A stretch of 49,024 nucleotides of DNA from Nesterenkonia sp. E16_10 (lineage in GTDB: Bacteria; Actinomycetota; Actinomycetes; Actinomycetales; Micrococcaceae): the NCBI RefSeq assembly GCF_017347085.1, contig NZ_JADPSA010000014.1, positions 1 through 49,024 of the forward strand, given 5' to 3'. The position numbers and the translations under genes were made by a program. The notes under the pieces were generated by a model, which saw nothing but the letters and a program-made list of their open reading frames with translations, did no database searches and had not been told where the DNA came from. Below, piece by piece: positions 1-8,766 of this stretch (positions are counted from its first letter, which is position 1; each line of letters opens with the position of its first letter).

Positions 1-330
1 TTCTCTTGCTTGTCATGGTCACACCAGTTTTCCTGCCCGGAGCGTCGGGCGCTAGTGCGACTCTCATAACTCGTGGACCGAAATTAGGGGGTCATGCCAA
101 GGTCAGTGAGACAGACCGCGACTCACCGAAATGTCGCTTCCCATGTCAGCGGATCTTCAATGTGACGTCGATGCCCGGCGTCGTGATGACTCTTCTATGG
201 TTAGAGTCTCTCTGGAAGCAAGGTTCAATGCATGGTTCGCTCGTGATCATGGGATGAGGATTTGGATGCGAAGCTCTACCTACCGATCTTTGGATGCCCG
301 GCCGATGTCACCCGTGAGGGGGGCGAGCCC
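1..330. other. Window start, no supported gene
   Basis: Several short open frames exist here, but none has a recognisable protein, a good ribosome binding site or consistent high-GC codon use. The stretch probably holds the upstream region of the gene starting at 331. I see no clear terminator or RNA gene. Confidence 0.4.
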
Positions 331-1272
331 ATGTTGAGTCCGCAGGGTCGCGGCGCCTTGAGTGAAGCCGTCCTGGAGTCGATGCGTTCGGGGAAGACTT
401 CCCACCTGGTTGACGGGCCAGAACCGGAAGGCGCCGAGGATGCTCAGCTGGCGCTGTGGGTCCTCTACGAGCAGCATTACCGAGGCTTCGAGGACGTCTC
501 GGGGGAGCTGGAGTGGGATCCGCACCTCATCGGCGTCCGGCGAGGCCTCGAGCAAGAATTTGAGCGGACCCTGCGCGCCCGAATGCCCGAGGTGCCGAGG
601 AAGGGTGACTTCGCTGAGACGTTCTTCGCGTTCGTGGCTGAGCACGACGGCCCGTCGGTGGCTGCTCACGTACAGCGGAAGGCGACCGAAGATCAGGTGC
701 GCGAGCTGCTGCGGCACCGCTCGATCTACCACCTGAAGGAGTCGGATCACACCACATGGGTGATTCCGCGGCTGTCTGACCGGGTCAAGGCCGCCGTCAT
801 GGAGCTGCAGTTCGACGAATACGGAGATGGTGACCCGAATCGTCTCCACGCCCACCTGTTCCGGCGCGGTCTGGCGGACAGCGGCCTGGACTCTGGTTAC
901 GGGGCATACATCGACGAGGCGCCGCTGGAGGTCCTCGAGGAGAACAACGCGATGTCCCTGTTCGGCCTCAACCGTCGGCTGCGTGCCGCGTCCTTGGGCT
1001 TCCTCGCGGCGTTCGAAGCCACCAGTTCCGGCCCGTCGCGCCGGATGGCAGGCGGTCTGGAGCGGCTCGGCTTCCCCGCGTCCATGATCGGGTACTACAC
1101 CGAGCATGTGGAGGCGGACGCGGTGCATGAGCAGCTGGCTGTGCGCACCATCTGCGGTGCCCTCCTGGAGGAGGAGCCGGATCTGCACGATGACGTCTAT
1201 CTCGGCGCCTGGACCTCGCTGGATCTCGAAGACCGCTACGCCGCGAGGATGCTGAAGCAGTGGGCGGCATGA
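331..1272 (+). CDS. Iron-containing redox enzyme family protein (haem-oxygenase-like)
   Basis: A 313-residue cytoplasmic protein resembling the haem-oxygenase-like diiron oxidase/oxygenase superfamily. Visible hallmarks are an N-terminal helix with E47 and H49 (YEQHY) and a C-terminal E-H-x-E-x-D-x-x-H-E segment at about residues 258-267, typical of metal ligands in this all-helical fold. A TTG start at 262 is possible, but the ATG at 331 follows a GAGGGGGG SD and gives the usual family N-terminus. The stop overlaps the start of a CDGSH Fe-S protein (ATGA), so the two are translationally coupled; the partner may act as electron donor or iron source (inference). The substrate is unknown. Family assignment is fairly sure, reaction is not. 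Confidence 0.8.
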   Translation: MLSPQGRGALSEAVLESMRSGKTSHLVDGPEPEGAEDAQLALWVLYEQHYRGFEDVSGELEWDPHLIGVRRGLEQEFERTLRARMPEVPRKGDFAETFFAFVAEHDGPSVAAHVQRKATEDQVRELLRHRSIYHLKESDHTTWVIPRLSDRVKAAVMELQFDEYGDGDPNRLHAHLFRRGLADSGLDSGYGAYIDEAPLEVLEENNAMSLFGLNRRLRAASLGFLAAFEATSSGPSRRMAGGLERLGFPASMIGYYTEHVEADAVHEQLAVRTICGALLEEEPDLHDDVYLGAWTSLDLEDRYAARMLKQWAA

Positions 1273-1481
1273 GCGAGGAGGCCGAACCTGGCCGCCCGGA
1301 TGTGATCTTCTGTCCCAATGGACCGATGTTGCTTCGAGGTGATCATGTGGTCCAGGACGAGGACGGCAACGCTCACCGGACAACGCGTCCGGTCAGCGCC
1401 GTCTGCCGGTGCGGCGGATCGAAGATCAAACCCTGGTGCGATGGCACGCACAAGGCCATGCGCAAGCCGTCACGTGACTGA
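1269..1481 (+). CDS. CDGSH iron-sulfur domain protein
   Basis: A 70-residue protein consisting almost entirely of one CDGSH-type domain. The motif C46-x-C48 ... P55-x-C57-D-G-T-H61 supplies the 3Cys-1His ligands of a 2Fe-2S cluster. The ATG at 1269 overlaps the stop codon of the upstream haem-oxygenase-like gene, so both are made from one mRNA. Such mini-CDGSH proteins transfer electrons or clusters. Here the tight coupling suggests service to the upstream iron enzyme, which is inference. Confidence 0.88.
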   Translation: MSEEAEPGRPDVIFCPNGPMLLRGDHVVQDEDGNAHRTTRPVSAVCRCGGSKIKPWCDGTHKAMRKPSRD

Positions 1482-1491
1482 CCAGCCTGGA

Positions 1492-2115
1492 TCAGCGAGT
1501 GATGCGCACCAGCACGCCACGTTCATAGAGGCGGGTCTCGACCACTTGTACGGAGCCTGACAGAGACTCGGCCGCGTAGGCCGCGATCGTTTCCGACTGT
1601 GCGGAATTCCCGAGCTGGAGCAGCCCGGAACCGTCGGCGGAGAGGTGTCGGGCGATGAGATCGACACAGGTGCGCGCGAGGTCGAGGCCGTCGTCCCCGC
1701 CGTCGATGGCGAGGAGCGGGTCCTCGGGGAACATCGACGTGTCCGCTGAACGAACCCACGGTGGGTCAGCCACGATCAGACTGAACCGCTCGTCCGAAGC
1801 CAGGGCGGCGTCAATCCTGTTGAGCCGAAACTCGACCCTGGCCTCAAGGCCGTTGGCAGCGGCGTTCTCCTGGGCGAACTGTTCTGCCGCCGGGTTGACG
1901 TCGACCATGACGAGGTGGCGGTCAGAGTTGAGCACGGCGCCCAGTCCGATATGCCCGACGCCGGCACAGAGCTCCAGAACCGGGCCGGGCGGTGCATCGA
2001 CCAGCAACTCAGCCGCCCACTCAGACTGAGCCTCGGTCCATGGCCTCGGTTCCAGCACTTGGTCATCGAACGAGATGGCGAGGCCGCGAAAGGTCAGGTG
2101 CTTCATGACCTCCAT
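1492..2115 (-). CDS. Class I SAM-dependent methyltransferase
   Basis: A 207-residue methyltransferase of the HemK/RsmC-like type. The SAM-binding motif I (LELCAGVGHIG) lies at residues 47-57, an acidic D72 ends the next strand, and the DPPW motif at 117-120 matches the (D/N)PP(Y/F/W) signature of enzymes that methylate planar nitrogen in nucleic acid bases or protein side chains. The open frame runs upstream into selO, but the ATG at 2115 (with GGTGGGG upstream) gives a proper N-terminus; ATG 2106 is an alternative. It follows selO by about 30 bases and is probably co-transcribed. The substrate is not evident. Confidence 0.8.
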   Translation of the reverse strand: MEVMKHLTFRGLAISFDDQVLEPRPWTEAQSEWAAELLVDAPPGPVLELCAGVGHIGLGAVLNSDRHLVMVDVNPAAEQFAQENAAANGLEARVEFRLNRIDAALASDERFSLIVADPPWVRSADTSMFPEDPLLAIDGGDDGLDLARTCVDLIARHLSADGSGLLQLGNSAQSETIAAYAAESLSGSVQVVETRLYERGVLVRITR

Positions 2116-2147
2116 TGTGCCCCACCAGGTCCTGGTCAGAGTCGGTC

Positions 2148-3614
2148 TCAGGTCCCACAGAAGGTTCGGTAGGGACCGAAGCTCGCAGGTGGCGGGGACG
2201 CATAGCGCGCGTAGTCTTCGCGCCCGCGGTAGGGATCCGTCACAACCTCCAGCAGCTGGTGGAACGGTGAGAAGTCGCCGTCGGTTGCTGCGTCGAGGGC
2301 TTCCTCGACCAGGTGGTTTCGCGGAATGTAGACAGGGTTGATCCTGGCCATCTGCTCCGCATCCGGGGACAGCTCGCGCCAATCCTCCAGCCAGGCATCA
2401 AGCTTCTCGAGATTGAGCGCCTGCTGTCGAACAGGTCGTAGGTCACCGCGGGCAGCGTGGTTGAGTGCCCGGAAGAACGAGGTGTAGTCGAGCGACTGCT
2501 CCTTCAGCAGGACCATGACGTCATTGATCACCCGTGAGCTGACCTCATCATCGCGGTTCTGCGGCAACCCGAGCTTAGATTTCATGCCGACCGACCAGGC
2601 AGCACTGTACTCATCACGGAAGGCGCCCAGGGCTTCCTGTGCCAGGGCAATGGCTTGATCGTCGTCGTCGTCGAACAGGGGCAGCAGGGTCTCGGCGAAC
2701 CGCGCCAGGTTCCATTCGGCGATCGCCGGCTGGTTCCGGTAGGAGTAGCGGCCATTCTGGTCGATGGAGCTGTAGACCGCCGCGGGGTCAAAGACGTCCA
2801 TGAATGCGCAGGGTCCGTAGTCGATGGATTCCCCGGAGATCGTGGTGTTGTCGGTGTTCATCACGCCGTGGACGAACCCGACCAGCATCCATTGGGCCAT
2901 CAGTTCGGCCTGGGCCGAGACCACTGATGCGAACAGTGCGAGGTAGGGGTTCTCTGCGTTCCTCGCCTCAGGGGCATGCCGGGCGATCGCATGGTCGGCC
3001 AGACGGCGGACCAGTTCGGTGCCACCGGCGGCTCGGGCGTACTGGAAACTGCCTACGCGCAGGTGGCTTTCGGCCACCCGGGTGAGAACCGCGCCGGGCA
3101 GAGGTTTCTCGCGCTGCACGAGGTCACCCGTGGCCAGGACCGCTAGCGCCCGAGTGGTAGGAATTCCCAGGGCGTGCATCGCCTCGCTGATGACGTACTC
3201 GCGCAGCATCGGACCCAGCGCAGCCTGACCGTCGGCCCCGCCGCGCGCGAAGGGTGTCCGTCCCGATCCTTTGAGGTGTATATCGCGCAGCTGGCCTGAG
3301 CTGTCGGTGAGCTCGCCCAACAACAGGGCCCGTCCGTCGCCCAGACGCGGGGAGTACGAACCGAACTGGTGGCCAGCGTATCCCTGAGCTACTGGGGTGG
3401 CACCCGCGGGCACTCGGTTGCCGACCAGCAGGCGGACGCCCTCTGGGTTCTGCAAGTCTGCGGGGTCAAGCCCCAGGTCTTGAGCCAACGGCTCGTTGAG
3501 CACGATGAGCCGCGGAGCTGCGGCCTCTTGTGCCGACCACGGGATCGAGAGCTCCGGGAGCTCCTGCGCGAAGCGGCGATCCAGTGCGATGTCGAATTCT
3601 GCTGGGGTGCTCAT
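2148..3614 (-). CDS. selO: Protein adenylyltransferase SelO (YdiU/UPF0061)
   Basis: A full-length 488-residue SelO pseudokinase. Members of this family transfer AMP from ATP to hydroxyl side chains of proteins, linked to redox stress. Family hallmarks are K115 (HLKGSG), the [13 protein letters not shown] loop, E139, D255-N256 (NTDN, the presumed catalytic and metal-binding residues) and D265. C486, three residues from the end (FCGT), sits where animal homologues carry selenocysteine. A methyltransferase follows on the same strand about 30 bases downstream. Confidence 0.95.
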   Translation of the reverse strand: MSTPAEFDIALDRRFAQELPELSIPWSAQEAAAPRLIVLNEPLAQDLGLDPADLQNPEGVRLLVGNRVPAGATPVAQGYAGHQFGSYSPRLGDGRALLLGELTDSSGQLRDIHLKGSGRTPFARGGADGQAALGPMLREYVISEAMHALGIPTTRALAVLATGDLVQREKPLPGAVLTRVAESHLRVGSFQYARAAGGTELVRRLADHAIARHAPEARNAENPYLALFASVVSAQAELMAQWMLVGFVHGVMNTDNTTISGESIDYGPCAFMDVFDPAAVYSSIDQNGRYSYRNQPAIAEWNLARFAETLLPLFDDDDDQAIALAQEALGAFRDEYSAAWSVGMKSKLGLPQNRDDEVSSRVINDVMVLLKEQSLDYTSFFRALNHAARGDLRPVRQQALNLEKLDAWLEDWRELSPDAEQMARINPVYIPRNHLVEEALDAATDGDFSPFHQLLEVVTDPYRGREDYARYASPPPASFGPYRTFCGT

Positions 3615-3753
3615 AGGGTGAAACCTCGCGACTTCCGCATCAGAAAACTGGTCCTCTCAGGACAGCATTACTCTCCCAGATCGACAAGCCGGGCCGTTCG
3701 CATCCTTGCAGTTCAAGGCACTGAGCCTGATTCAACCGCTCAACTGACGGCCC

Positions 3754-4278
3754 TCAGCGGGGGAGGACGCACGGGGCGTCCGGTCGATTCCATGTGAAGA
3801 GGGTCAGGTGCCAGAGCCCTGGTCGCTGTCGAGAGGGGTCAATCAGCCCCTGCGCCCCGAGCTCGAGCAGCCTCTCTCGGACTCTCCAGGAAGCTGGTGT
3901 CCTGCCTGCTGCGACATCGTCTTGCCAGGGCGCCGCCGCCGCGTCGACGTCGACGCCGATCGAGGCCATCGTCGCGGCGTCCCGGAGGTCCGCGATGTAT
4001 GAGGCCGCAACCTCGAAGGAGAGCACCTCCCGATCAGGGGACGCGGAATGGGTATGGGCGAGCATCGCGACCGCCACACCCGCCCGCGAGGCGCTGAGGT
4101 AGAGGGTGGGTGTCTTTCGTGGCGAGAATCGGCCCGCCGAGTGAGAACCATCGAGTGCTCCCCGCCGGAAAGAGGGATCGACTGCTCGGTAGAAGGTTCC
4201 GCGAACGGAGATGAACGGACTGGGATCCTGGCGCTGGACCGTCGGTTCGGGTTCGTCCACTGCGTCGCACCTCTTCAT
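3754..4278 (-). CDS. RES domain protein
   Basis: A 174-residue protein with the layout of RES-domain enzymes (NAD+ phosphorylases or ADP-ribosyltransferases of RES-Xre toxin modules): FYRAVDP with R31, AGRF at 48-51, the LYLS strand at 59-62 and a late DPS motif with S149 followed by a hydrophobic strand and LFTWN. R and S of the R-E-S trio can be placed, but the usual glutamate after LYLS appears to be replaced (AVAMLAH), so activity is uncertain. No Xre/DUF2384 antitoxin lies next to it; a DUF4440 protein ends 7 bases upstream on the same strand. The start was set at ATG 4278 by family length; the frame extends upstream to 4380. Confidence 0.6.
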   Translation of the reverse strand: MKRCDAVDEPEPTVQRQDPSPFISVRGTFYRAVDPSFRRGALDGSHSAGRFSPRKTPTLYLSASRAGVAVAMLAHTHSASPDREVLSFEVAASYIADLRDAATMASIGVDVDAAAAPWQDDVAAGRTPASWRVRERLLELGAQGLIDPSRQRPGLWHLTLFTWNRPDAPCVLPR

Positions 4279-4285
4279 GGGCTTC

Positions 4286-4645
4286 TCAGTTCTCGGAGAC
4301 GCGCGTTCCCTGGTGGAATCGCAGGACTGGTCCGGGTGTCTCCCAGAGGGAGCTGTGTCTGCTGTCCCCTGAAGCGGCATGCAATCGGTAAGTCACCAGT
4401 ACTAGCTCAGGACTGACTTGGTTGAAGCGCCACTCTGAGGTCCCCGGGGTGGCTCGCGGTTCCTCTTCGAGCAAGACCGGCACTATGTCGTCGTATGCCC
4501 ACCAGCGTCCCGAGCGACCTATCTCTGCAAAGTCGTGCGAAAGCGTCTTCGACAACAGGCCCTGATCTGCGCGCGCCGTCGAAGAGAGCAACGCTAGTTC
4601 GGCCTCTTTGATCGCTGCGTATGTCGTCGACTCCATCTCCCACAT
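4286..4645 (-). CDS. DUF4440 (NTF2/SnoaL-like) protein
   Basis: A 119-residue protein with the DUF4440 pattern: an N-terminal helix beginning near the EAELALL segment, a central L-S-x-D-F-x-E-I-G-x-S-G-R strand pair, and the C-terminal segment ending RFHQGTRV. The fold is the cone-shaped NTF2-like alpha+beta barrel; members bind or turn over small molecules and their roles vary widely. It ends 7 bases before the RES protein and is likely co-transcribed with it. The function is unknown. Confidence 0.72.
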   Translation of the reverse strand: MWEMESTTYAAIKEAELALLSSTARADQGLLSKTLSHDFAEIGRSGRWWAYDDIVPVLLEEEPRATPGTSEWRFNQVSPELVLVTYRLHAASGDSRHSSLWETPGPVLRFHQGTRVSEN

Positions 4646-4663
4646 TTGAGAACCCTAGTTGCA

Positions 4664-4873
4664 TCAAGTTCCTAGCTCAAAGATTCCGATCTCACCGATG
4701 AGCAGCAGGAACAGAAGTCCCAGGCAGACGAGGGCGAAGATCGCCAGGATCGTCGCAGTCGAGCGCACAGGTCTGCTGAGACTCTTCGATGAGCTGGGCT
4801 CTGCATCGTCAGGTGTCTCACTCTGAATGGTGACCTTGGGCCCATCTGACTGGTGATTATCTGGGGTCGACAT
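4664..4873 (-). CDS. Small single-pass membrane protein
   Basis: A 69-residue protein with a polar, Ser/Pro/Asp-rich N-terminus and one strong transmembrane helix near the C-terminus (about residues 40-62, rich in Ala, Ile and Leu). I recognise no family. A GTG at 4885 would add four residues; neither start has an ideal SD. It lies just upstream of the DUF4440/RES pair on the same strand and may share its transcript. Confidence 0.5.
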   Translation of the reverse strand: MSTPDNHQSDGPKVTIQSETPDDAEPSSSKSLSRPVRSTATILAIFALVCLGLLFLLLIGEIGIFELGT

Positions 4874-4885
4874 GGCAACCGTCAC

Positions 4886-5193
4886 ATCCTCATGAACCTA
4901 GTGGGTATTCCATGGTGTGAATGTCGAGGCTTTGCGCCGTCCATCCGAGGCACAGTACTCCTGCTGTGTCGGAGCGGCCTGGATGGTGAGTGCGGGATCA
5001 CTGTGGTGTGCGTCGCCTCGATCGGAGTGGTTGATGCAATCGGGCTGCGCGCCGATGCCGCAGATCGAAACGCCGACCCCTCGTTGCTGACATCATCGAG
5101 TTGATGATCGCGGTCGCGTCCGCGGTGTTCCACGTTCTGACTCACCGCCCGGCGCCGCCGCCGTCAGAGATTCGTCCAATAAGGAGACAGCAC
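4886..5193. other. Divergent intergenic region
   Basis: About 300 bases between leftward small membrane genes and a rightward dehydrogenase. Short frames here look like noise. It should carry the promoters of both directions, but I cannot point to convincing -35/-10 pairs. The only clear signal is the AAGGAG SD at 5181-5186 for the dehydrogenase. Confidence 0.35.
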
Positions 5194-6036
5194 ATGACCG
5201 GAAAGACCATCGTCCTCACAGGTGCCAGTGACGGGATCGGAGCAGCAGCGGCCCGCCAGCTTGTCACTGACGGGCACACGGTCGCGCTTGTGGGGCGCTC
5301 GAAGAAGAAGACTGAAGCCTTGGCGCACGAGCTCAACGCCGACTTCTTCGTCGCGGACTTCACCAGGTTCTCCGAGGTCAGGGCGCTCGCGGAGCGTCTG
5401 AAGGACAGCTATCCCCGGATAGACGTTCTGATCAACAATGCCGGGGGCATCTTCGGGGACCGGGCCCGCACGGTCGACGGCTTCGAAAAGACGCTGCAGG
5501 TGAACCACCTCGCACCGTTCCTGCTCACGAACCTCCTGATGGAGACCCTGACGGCGAGCAACGCCTCCATCATCAACACCTCAAGTGTGGCAGCGCGCAT
5601 CTTCGGGAAGATCAACCTCGATGACCTCAACAATGAGCGGAAGTATTCCGCGAACAAGGCCTACGGGGACGCGAAGCTGGCCAACATCCTCTTCACCAAG
5701 GAACTCGACCGGAGGTTCTCCGGCCAAGGAATCTCTGCAGTCGCCTTCCATCCCGGAAACGTCCAGACAAGCTTCGCGTCAGACACCACCAGCGTGATGC
5801 GCTTCATCTACCAGACGCCGCTTGGCCGTCTGGCCGGTCTCATCAGCCCGGAACAGAGCGCGCTCCACCTCGTATGGCTCACCGAAGGCACCCCTGGCCG
5901 AGAGTGGGTCTCAGGCGAGTACTACGAGAAGCAGAAGATCGCCAAGACCAACCCTCAGGCCGCAGACGCGCAGCTGGCAGTCGGGCTATGGGACAAGAGC
6001 GCTGAACTCGTGGGGATCTCCACGACTGCGCTGTAG
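5194..6036 (+). CDS. Short-chain dehydrogenase/reductase
   Basis: A 280-residue classical SDR oxidoreductase. The NAD(P)-binding TGASDGIG motif is at residues 9-16, NNAG at 81-84, the catalytic serine near 130-131 and the Y157-x3-K161 pair in AYGDAK. The sequence resembles the retinol dehydrogenase/WW-oxidoreductase-like branch. ATG 5194 follows AAGGAG with ideal spacing; the frame upstream of it is not part of the gene. It stands alone; substrate unknown. Confidence 0.88.
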   Translation: MTGKTIVLTGASDGIGAAAARQLVTDGHTVALVGRSKKKTEALAHELNADFFVADFTRFSEVRALAERLKDSYPRIDVLINNAGGIFGDRARTVDGFEKTLQVNHLAPFLLTNLLMETLTASNASIINTSSVAARIFGKINLDDLNNERKYSANKAYGDAKLANILFTKELDRRFSGQGISAVAFHPGNVQTSFASDTTSVMRFIYQTPLGRLAGLISPEQSALHLVWLTEGTPGREWVSGEYYEKQKIAKTNPQAADAQLAVGLWDKSAELVGISTTAL

Positions 6037-6190
6037 CGGGCCACGGATTCCTTCCTTGTCCCGCTCCTCGACCAGCGGGGCCACGGCCGCAGCACTGGCC
6101 ATCCCTCGCGCCAGCCATGACGCCCACCGTGACGCCCACGAGGCGTGGATAGAGATTCTGCGGGAGTCCCTCTCGCCGGTATAGCTCGCC

Positions 6191-6829
6191 TTATGTGCGC
6201 CCATTTATGCCGCGAGCTGCGACCACCGCGTTGGCGTTGTTCTCGATCCTCTTGTAGACGGTGAACGCGAGGATTGCGAACACCAGGGCGAGGGCGATGC
6301 TGCCGAAGAACATGAGGAGTCGCATGAAGCCGTTGAGCTCGAGGATCGTGTTGAACATGATCAGGAGGGATGTCAGCGAGAAGCACAGGAGGACGAAGAT
6401 GGCACTCAGGAGGATGACCTTCCTGGTGTTGCTGAAGTCTGAGGTGCGCAGCACGTTGAGCTGCGCATCCCCCATAGAGACAGCCAGGTTGATCTCATTC
6501 CGACTGATCCCCGATGCCTGACCCGTGTCGAGCCGGTGAAGGGCGTCCTTCTGGATTCCTTCGATGACTAGGTGTCGGTAGGTCGCTGAGGATCCACCCA
6601 GAATGAGCGGTACCGGAATCGCCCAGAACGGGAAGGTTTCGCTGCCGTCGAACATCACGTAGGCGACCAGCGCCAGAATGGCGATGACGGGCATCGTGGT
6701 TGCGACGGAACGTGACCAGCGGAGCTTCCTGAGCGTCGTGGCCCGTCTGCGCTCGGTGTATCCAGCGGCGTCGATGACGGGGATCAGCACGTCCTCGTGG
6801 CCTGCGTGGGTCACATGGGTTTCACTCAT
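6191..6829 (-). CDS. Four-helix membrane protein, unknown function
   Basis: A 212-residue integral membrane protein with two pairs of predicted transmembrane helices (about residues 43-60 and 66-80, then about 135-157 and 170-190) separated by a soluble stretch of about 50 residues, with a polar N-terminus. ATG 6829 is preceded by an excellent AAGGAGG SD. I do not recognise the family; the 2+2 helix layout resembles the SLATT-type membrane modules found with nucleotide-signalling or conflict systems, but this is only a shape comparison. It has no operon partner: the next gene on either side is on another unit. Confidence 0.6.
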   Translation of the reverse strand: MSETHVTHAGHEDVLIPVIDAAGYTERRRATTLRKLRWSRSVATTMPVIAILALVAYVMFDGSETFPFWAIPVPLILGGSSATYRHLVIEGIQKDALHRLDTGQASGISRNEINLAVSMGDAQLNVLRTSDFSNTRKVILLSAIFVLLCFSLTSLLIMFNTILELNGFMRLLMFFGSIALALVFAILAFTVYKRIENNANAVVAARGINGRT

Positions 6830-6859
6830 GGACTTTCCTCCTTGATCACTGGCATACAC

Positions 6860-7272
6860 GCCGCATGATTTGAACGTTGCTCATAAGGCTTTCTGCAACA
6901 CCAGAAGACATTACTGTGTGTCGCGCAGCCTGACTATGACGGAGCCTGCACTCCGTCAGGCGTCAAGATCTGGACCCTGGGTGTGGTCCCCTTGTTTCGG
7001 GGTGCACCGATCAGTACTGGGCCGCGCATCGCCCATCCGCTGCACCCCGGGAAGCCGCCGGGAGACTGTGTCGGACCAGGGCCGTCATCATCCGTCGCCC
7101 GTCGTACCCCTCCGCTGCAAGCGCGGGACTGCCGTGCCGGTCAACGGCGAACCCGATCTTGCGGATCTGGTCCTCCACGGCTGCATCGGTGATCGCCCGG
7201 AAGGCGACATCTTGATTACTCCCAGTCCAGGCCCGGCAGGTTCGGCTTCGCCCATCTCGCGCGGGGTGTTGT
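6860..7272. other. Gene-poor stretch with a possible degraded frame
   Basis: About 400 bases between two leftward genes. A leftward open frame (7011-7316) contains a protein-like stretch, but it has no good start, overlaps the end of the MerR gene and matches nothing I recognise. It may be the remnant of a gene. No terminator is obvious. Confidence 0.35.
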
Positions 7273-7629
7273 TCAATCAGTGATGCCGGCGCGTTCGTTG
7301 GCGGTAGAAATGACACCGTCGAGGAGGTCTCTGGCCCTGGTGAGATCGGCGATTCGCGCGTCCAGCCGCTTTCTGTCCTCGGCGAGCATCGCTCGCTGTC
7401 TTTCGTCGGTCGTCCCGGTGTCCATGCACGGCAGCACGTCGGCGATGCGGCTGCTATTAAGCCCGGCTGAGTACATCTGTTGGAAGAATAGAACCCGGTC
7501 GACTGCGTCCTCGGAATACTGACGCTGACCCCCAGGCGTGCGGGTGCTGGAGAGCAGCCCCTGCTCCTCGTAGTAACGCAGAGCGCGCACGCTCACACCT
7601 GCTCGACGGCTGAGATCGCCAATTCGCAT
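7273..7629 (-). CDS. MerR family transcriptional regulator
   Basis: A 118-residue MerR-type activator/repressor. The winged helix-turn-helix is at residues 1-68 (start MRIGDLSRRAGVSVRALRYYEEQGLL, shortened here to its hallmark RYYEEQGLL), followed by a long dimerisation helix with a basic/acidic heptad pattern. One or two cysteines are present, but no clear metal-binding loop. ATG 7629 has AAGGGG upstream. It is transcribed away from a quinone oxidoreductase gene, and a perfect 20-bp dyad inside a stretched promoter lies between them. This is the classic layout of a MerR regulator controlling the neighbour and itself. Confidence 0.9.
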   Translation of the reverse strand: MRIGDLSRRAGVSVRALRYYEEQGLLSSTRTPGGQRQYSEDAVDRVLFFQQMYSAGLNSSRIADVLPCMDTGTTDERQRAMLAEDRKRLDARIADLTRARDLLDGVISTANERAGITD

Positions 7630-7709
7630 CTGCCCACCCCTTAGTCCACATGAAGTCCCGTCTTGGTGCCGCATGGCTGGGCCCAAGTACTTCCGGAGTC
7701 GCTGAATAC

Positions 7710-7739
7710 TTGCAGCTGACGTCAACGTCAGCTTATAGC
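7710..7739 (+). promoter_or_regulatory. MerR-type promoter with operator dyad
   Basis: A perfect inverted repeat, AGCTGACGT (7714-7722) and ACGTCAGCT (7725-7733), separated by CA, sits between a TTGCAG -35 (7710-7715) and a TATAGC -10 (7734-7739). The 18-base spacer is longer than the usual 17, and the dyad fills it, as in promoters that MerR proteins activate by DNA twisting. It reads toward the oxidoreductase gene at 7819. Confidence 0.75.
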
Positions 7740-7818
7740 CTCATCCTGATGTGAGGCGAGCCCGGAACTGCCGGGGTCTTGAGTCCACATCTCACAACGC
7801 CTTAGAAGGAGCGAAGAC

Positions 7819-8727
7819 ATGCGAGCAGCCCGGTACCACCAGTACGGCGAACCAGACGTCATCCACATTGAGGAAGTTTCAGCCCCTCAGGTCCCAGCCC
7901 ATGGGATCCGAATCAAGACCCGTGCCGCGAGCGTGAACCCTGTCGATACCATTCTGCGCTCGGGACGGGCCCAAGAACTGCTCCCGCTCGAGCTTCCTGC
8001 CATTCCCGGTCGCGACGCGGCCGGGATCGTGGAGGAGGTCGGGGTAGACGTCACTGGAGTCAAAGTGGGTGACGCCGTATTCGGCCTGGGCGGTGTCAGT
8101 GACACCACCGCCGAGTATTCGGTACTCACCGCCTGGGCCCGAATCCCCTCAACGTGGAGCTTTGAACAAGCCGCCGCAGCTGGGCTTGCCTCAAACACCG
8201 CCGTGCGCGGTTTGGACTCCCTTGGGGATCTCAAGGAGAAGACCCTCTTGATCGACGGAGCTGCAGGCTCCGTGGGAAGTGCGGCAGCCAGCATTGCCAT
8301 CAGTCGCGGTGCGAAGGTTATTGGCACCGCGAATCAGAGAAACCACGCCTTCCTCAAATCAATCGGGGTGATCGCCACTCCTTATGGTCCAGGGCTAGCG
8401 GAGCGAGTTGCGGGCCTCGCCCCGCAAGGTGTTGACGTCGCACTCGATGCCGCCGGCGCCGGGTCCCTCCCCGAACTGGTCCGGATCACCGGTGGGCCGG
8501 AGCGTGTGACAACGGTCGCCGACCACACAGCACCGACGATAGGGGTTCGCCTGGTCAATGCAGAGAACGAATCTGGGACCCTCGAAGTCGCTGCTGCCCT
8601 GGGCGAAGCGGGACTGTACCTGCCACGAATTGCCCGCTCGTTCCCCCTGGACCAGACCATCGAAGCGCACATACTCGCCCAAGGTGCAGGGACTCAGGGG
8701 AAGGTCGTCGTTGCCATAAGCGCCTAA
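7819..8727 (+). CDS. NADP-dependent quinone oxidoreductase (zinc-free MDR)
   Basis: A 302-residue medium-chain dehydrogenase/reductase of the quinone oxidoreductase type. It has the GroES-like N-terminal domain (NPVDTILRSG, PGRDAAG) and a Rossmann domain with the nucleotide loop GAAGSVGSA; the zinc ligands of alcohol dehydrogenases are absent. Such enzymes reduce quinones or reactive alkenes with NADPH, often under electrophile stress. ATG 7819 follows GAAGGAG. The divergent MerR gene and the intervening dyad make it the likely regulatory target. Confidence 0.9.
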   Translation: MRAARYHQYGEPDVIHIEEVSAPQVPAHGIRIKTRAASVNPVDTILRSGRAQELLPLELPAIPGRDAAGIVEEVGVDVTGVKVGDAVFGLGGVSDTTAEYSVLTAWARIPSTWSFEQAAAAGLASNTAVRGLDSLGDLKEKTLLIDGAAGSVGSAAASIAISRGAKVIGTANQRNHAFLKSIGVIATPYGPGLAERVAGLAPQGVDVALDAAGAGSLPELVRITGGPERVTTVADHTAPTIGVRLVNAENESGTLEVAAALGEAGLYLPRIARSFPLDQTIEAHILAQGAGTQGKVVVAISA

Positions 8728-8740
8728 TCAGTGAGGGGAT

Positions 8741-8766
8741 CCGGGGAGCGCGCACGCGCTCCCCGG
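8741..8766 (+). terminator. Hairpin terminator after the oxidoreductase
   Basis: A perfect 11-bp stem, CCGGGGAGCGC paired with GCGCTCCCCGG around a 4-base loop, begins 13 bases after the stop codon. There is no T-run, as is common in actinobacteria. Confidence 0.65.

Noticed and set aside
280-1383. Leftward open frame opposite the haem-oxygenase-like gene
   Set aside because: Arg/Pro/His-rich translation with no family features.
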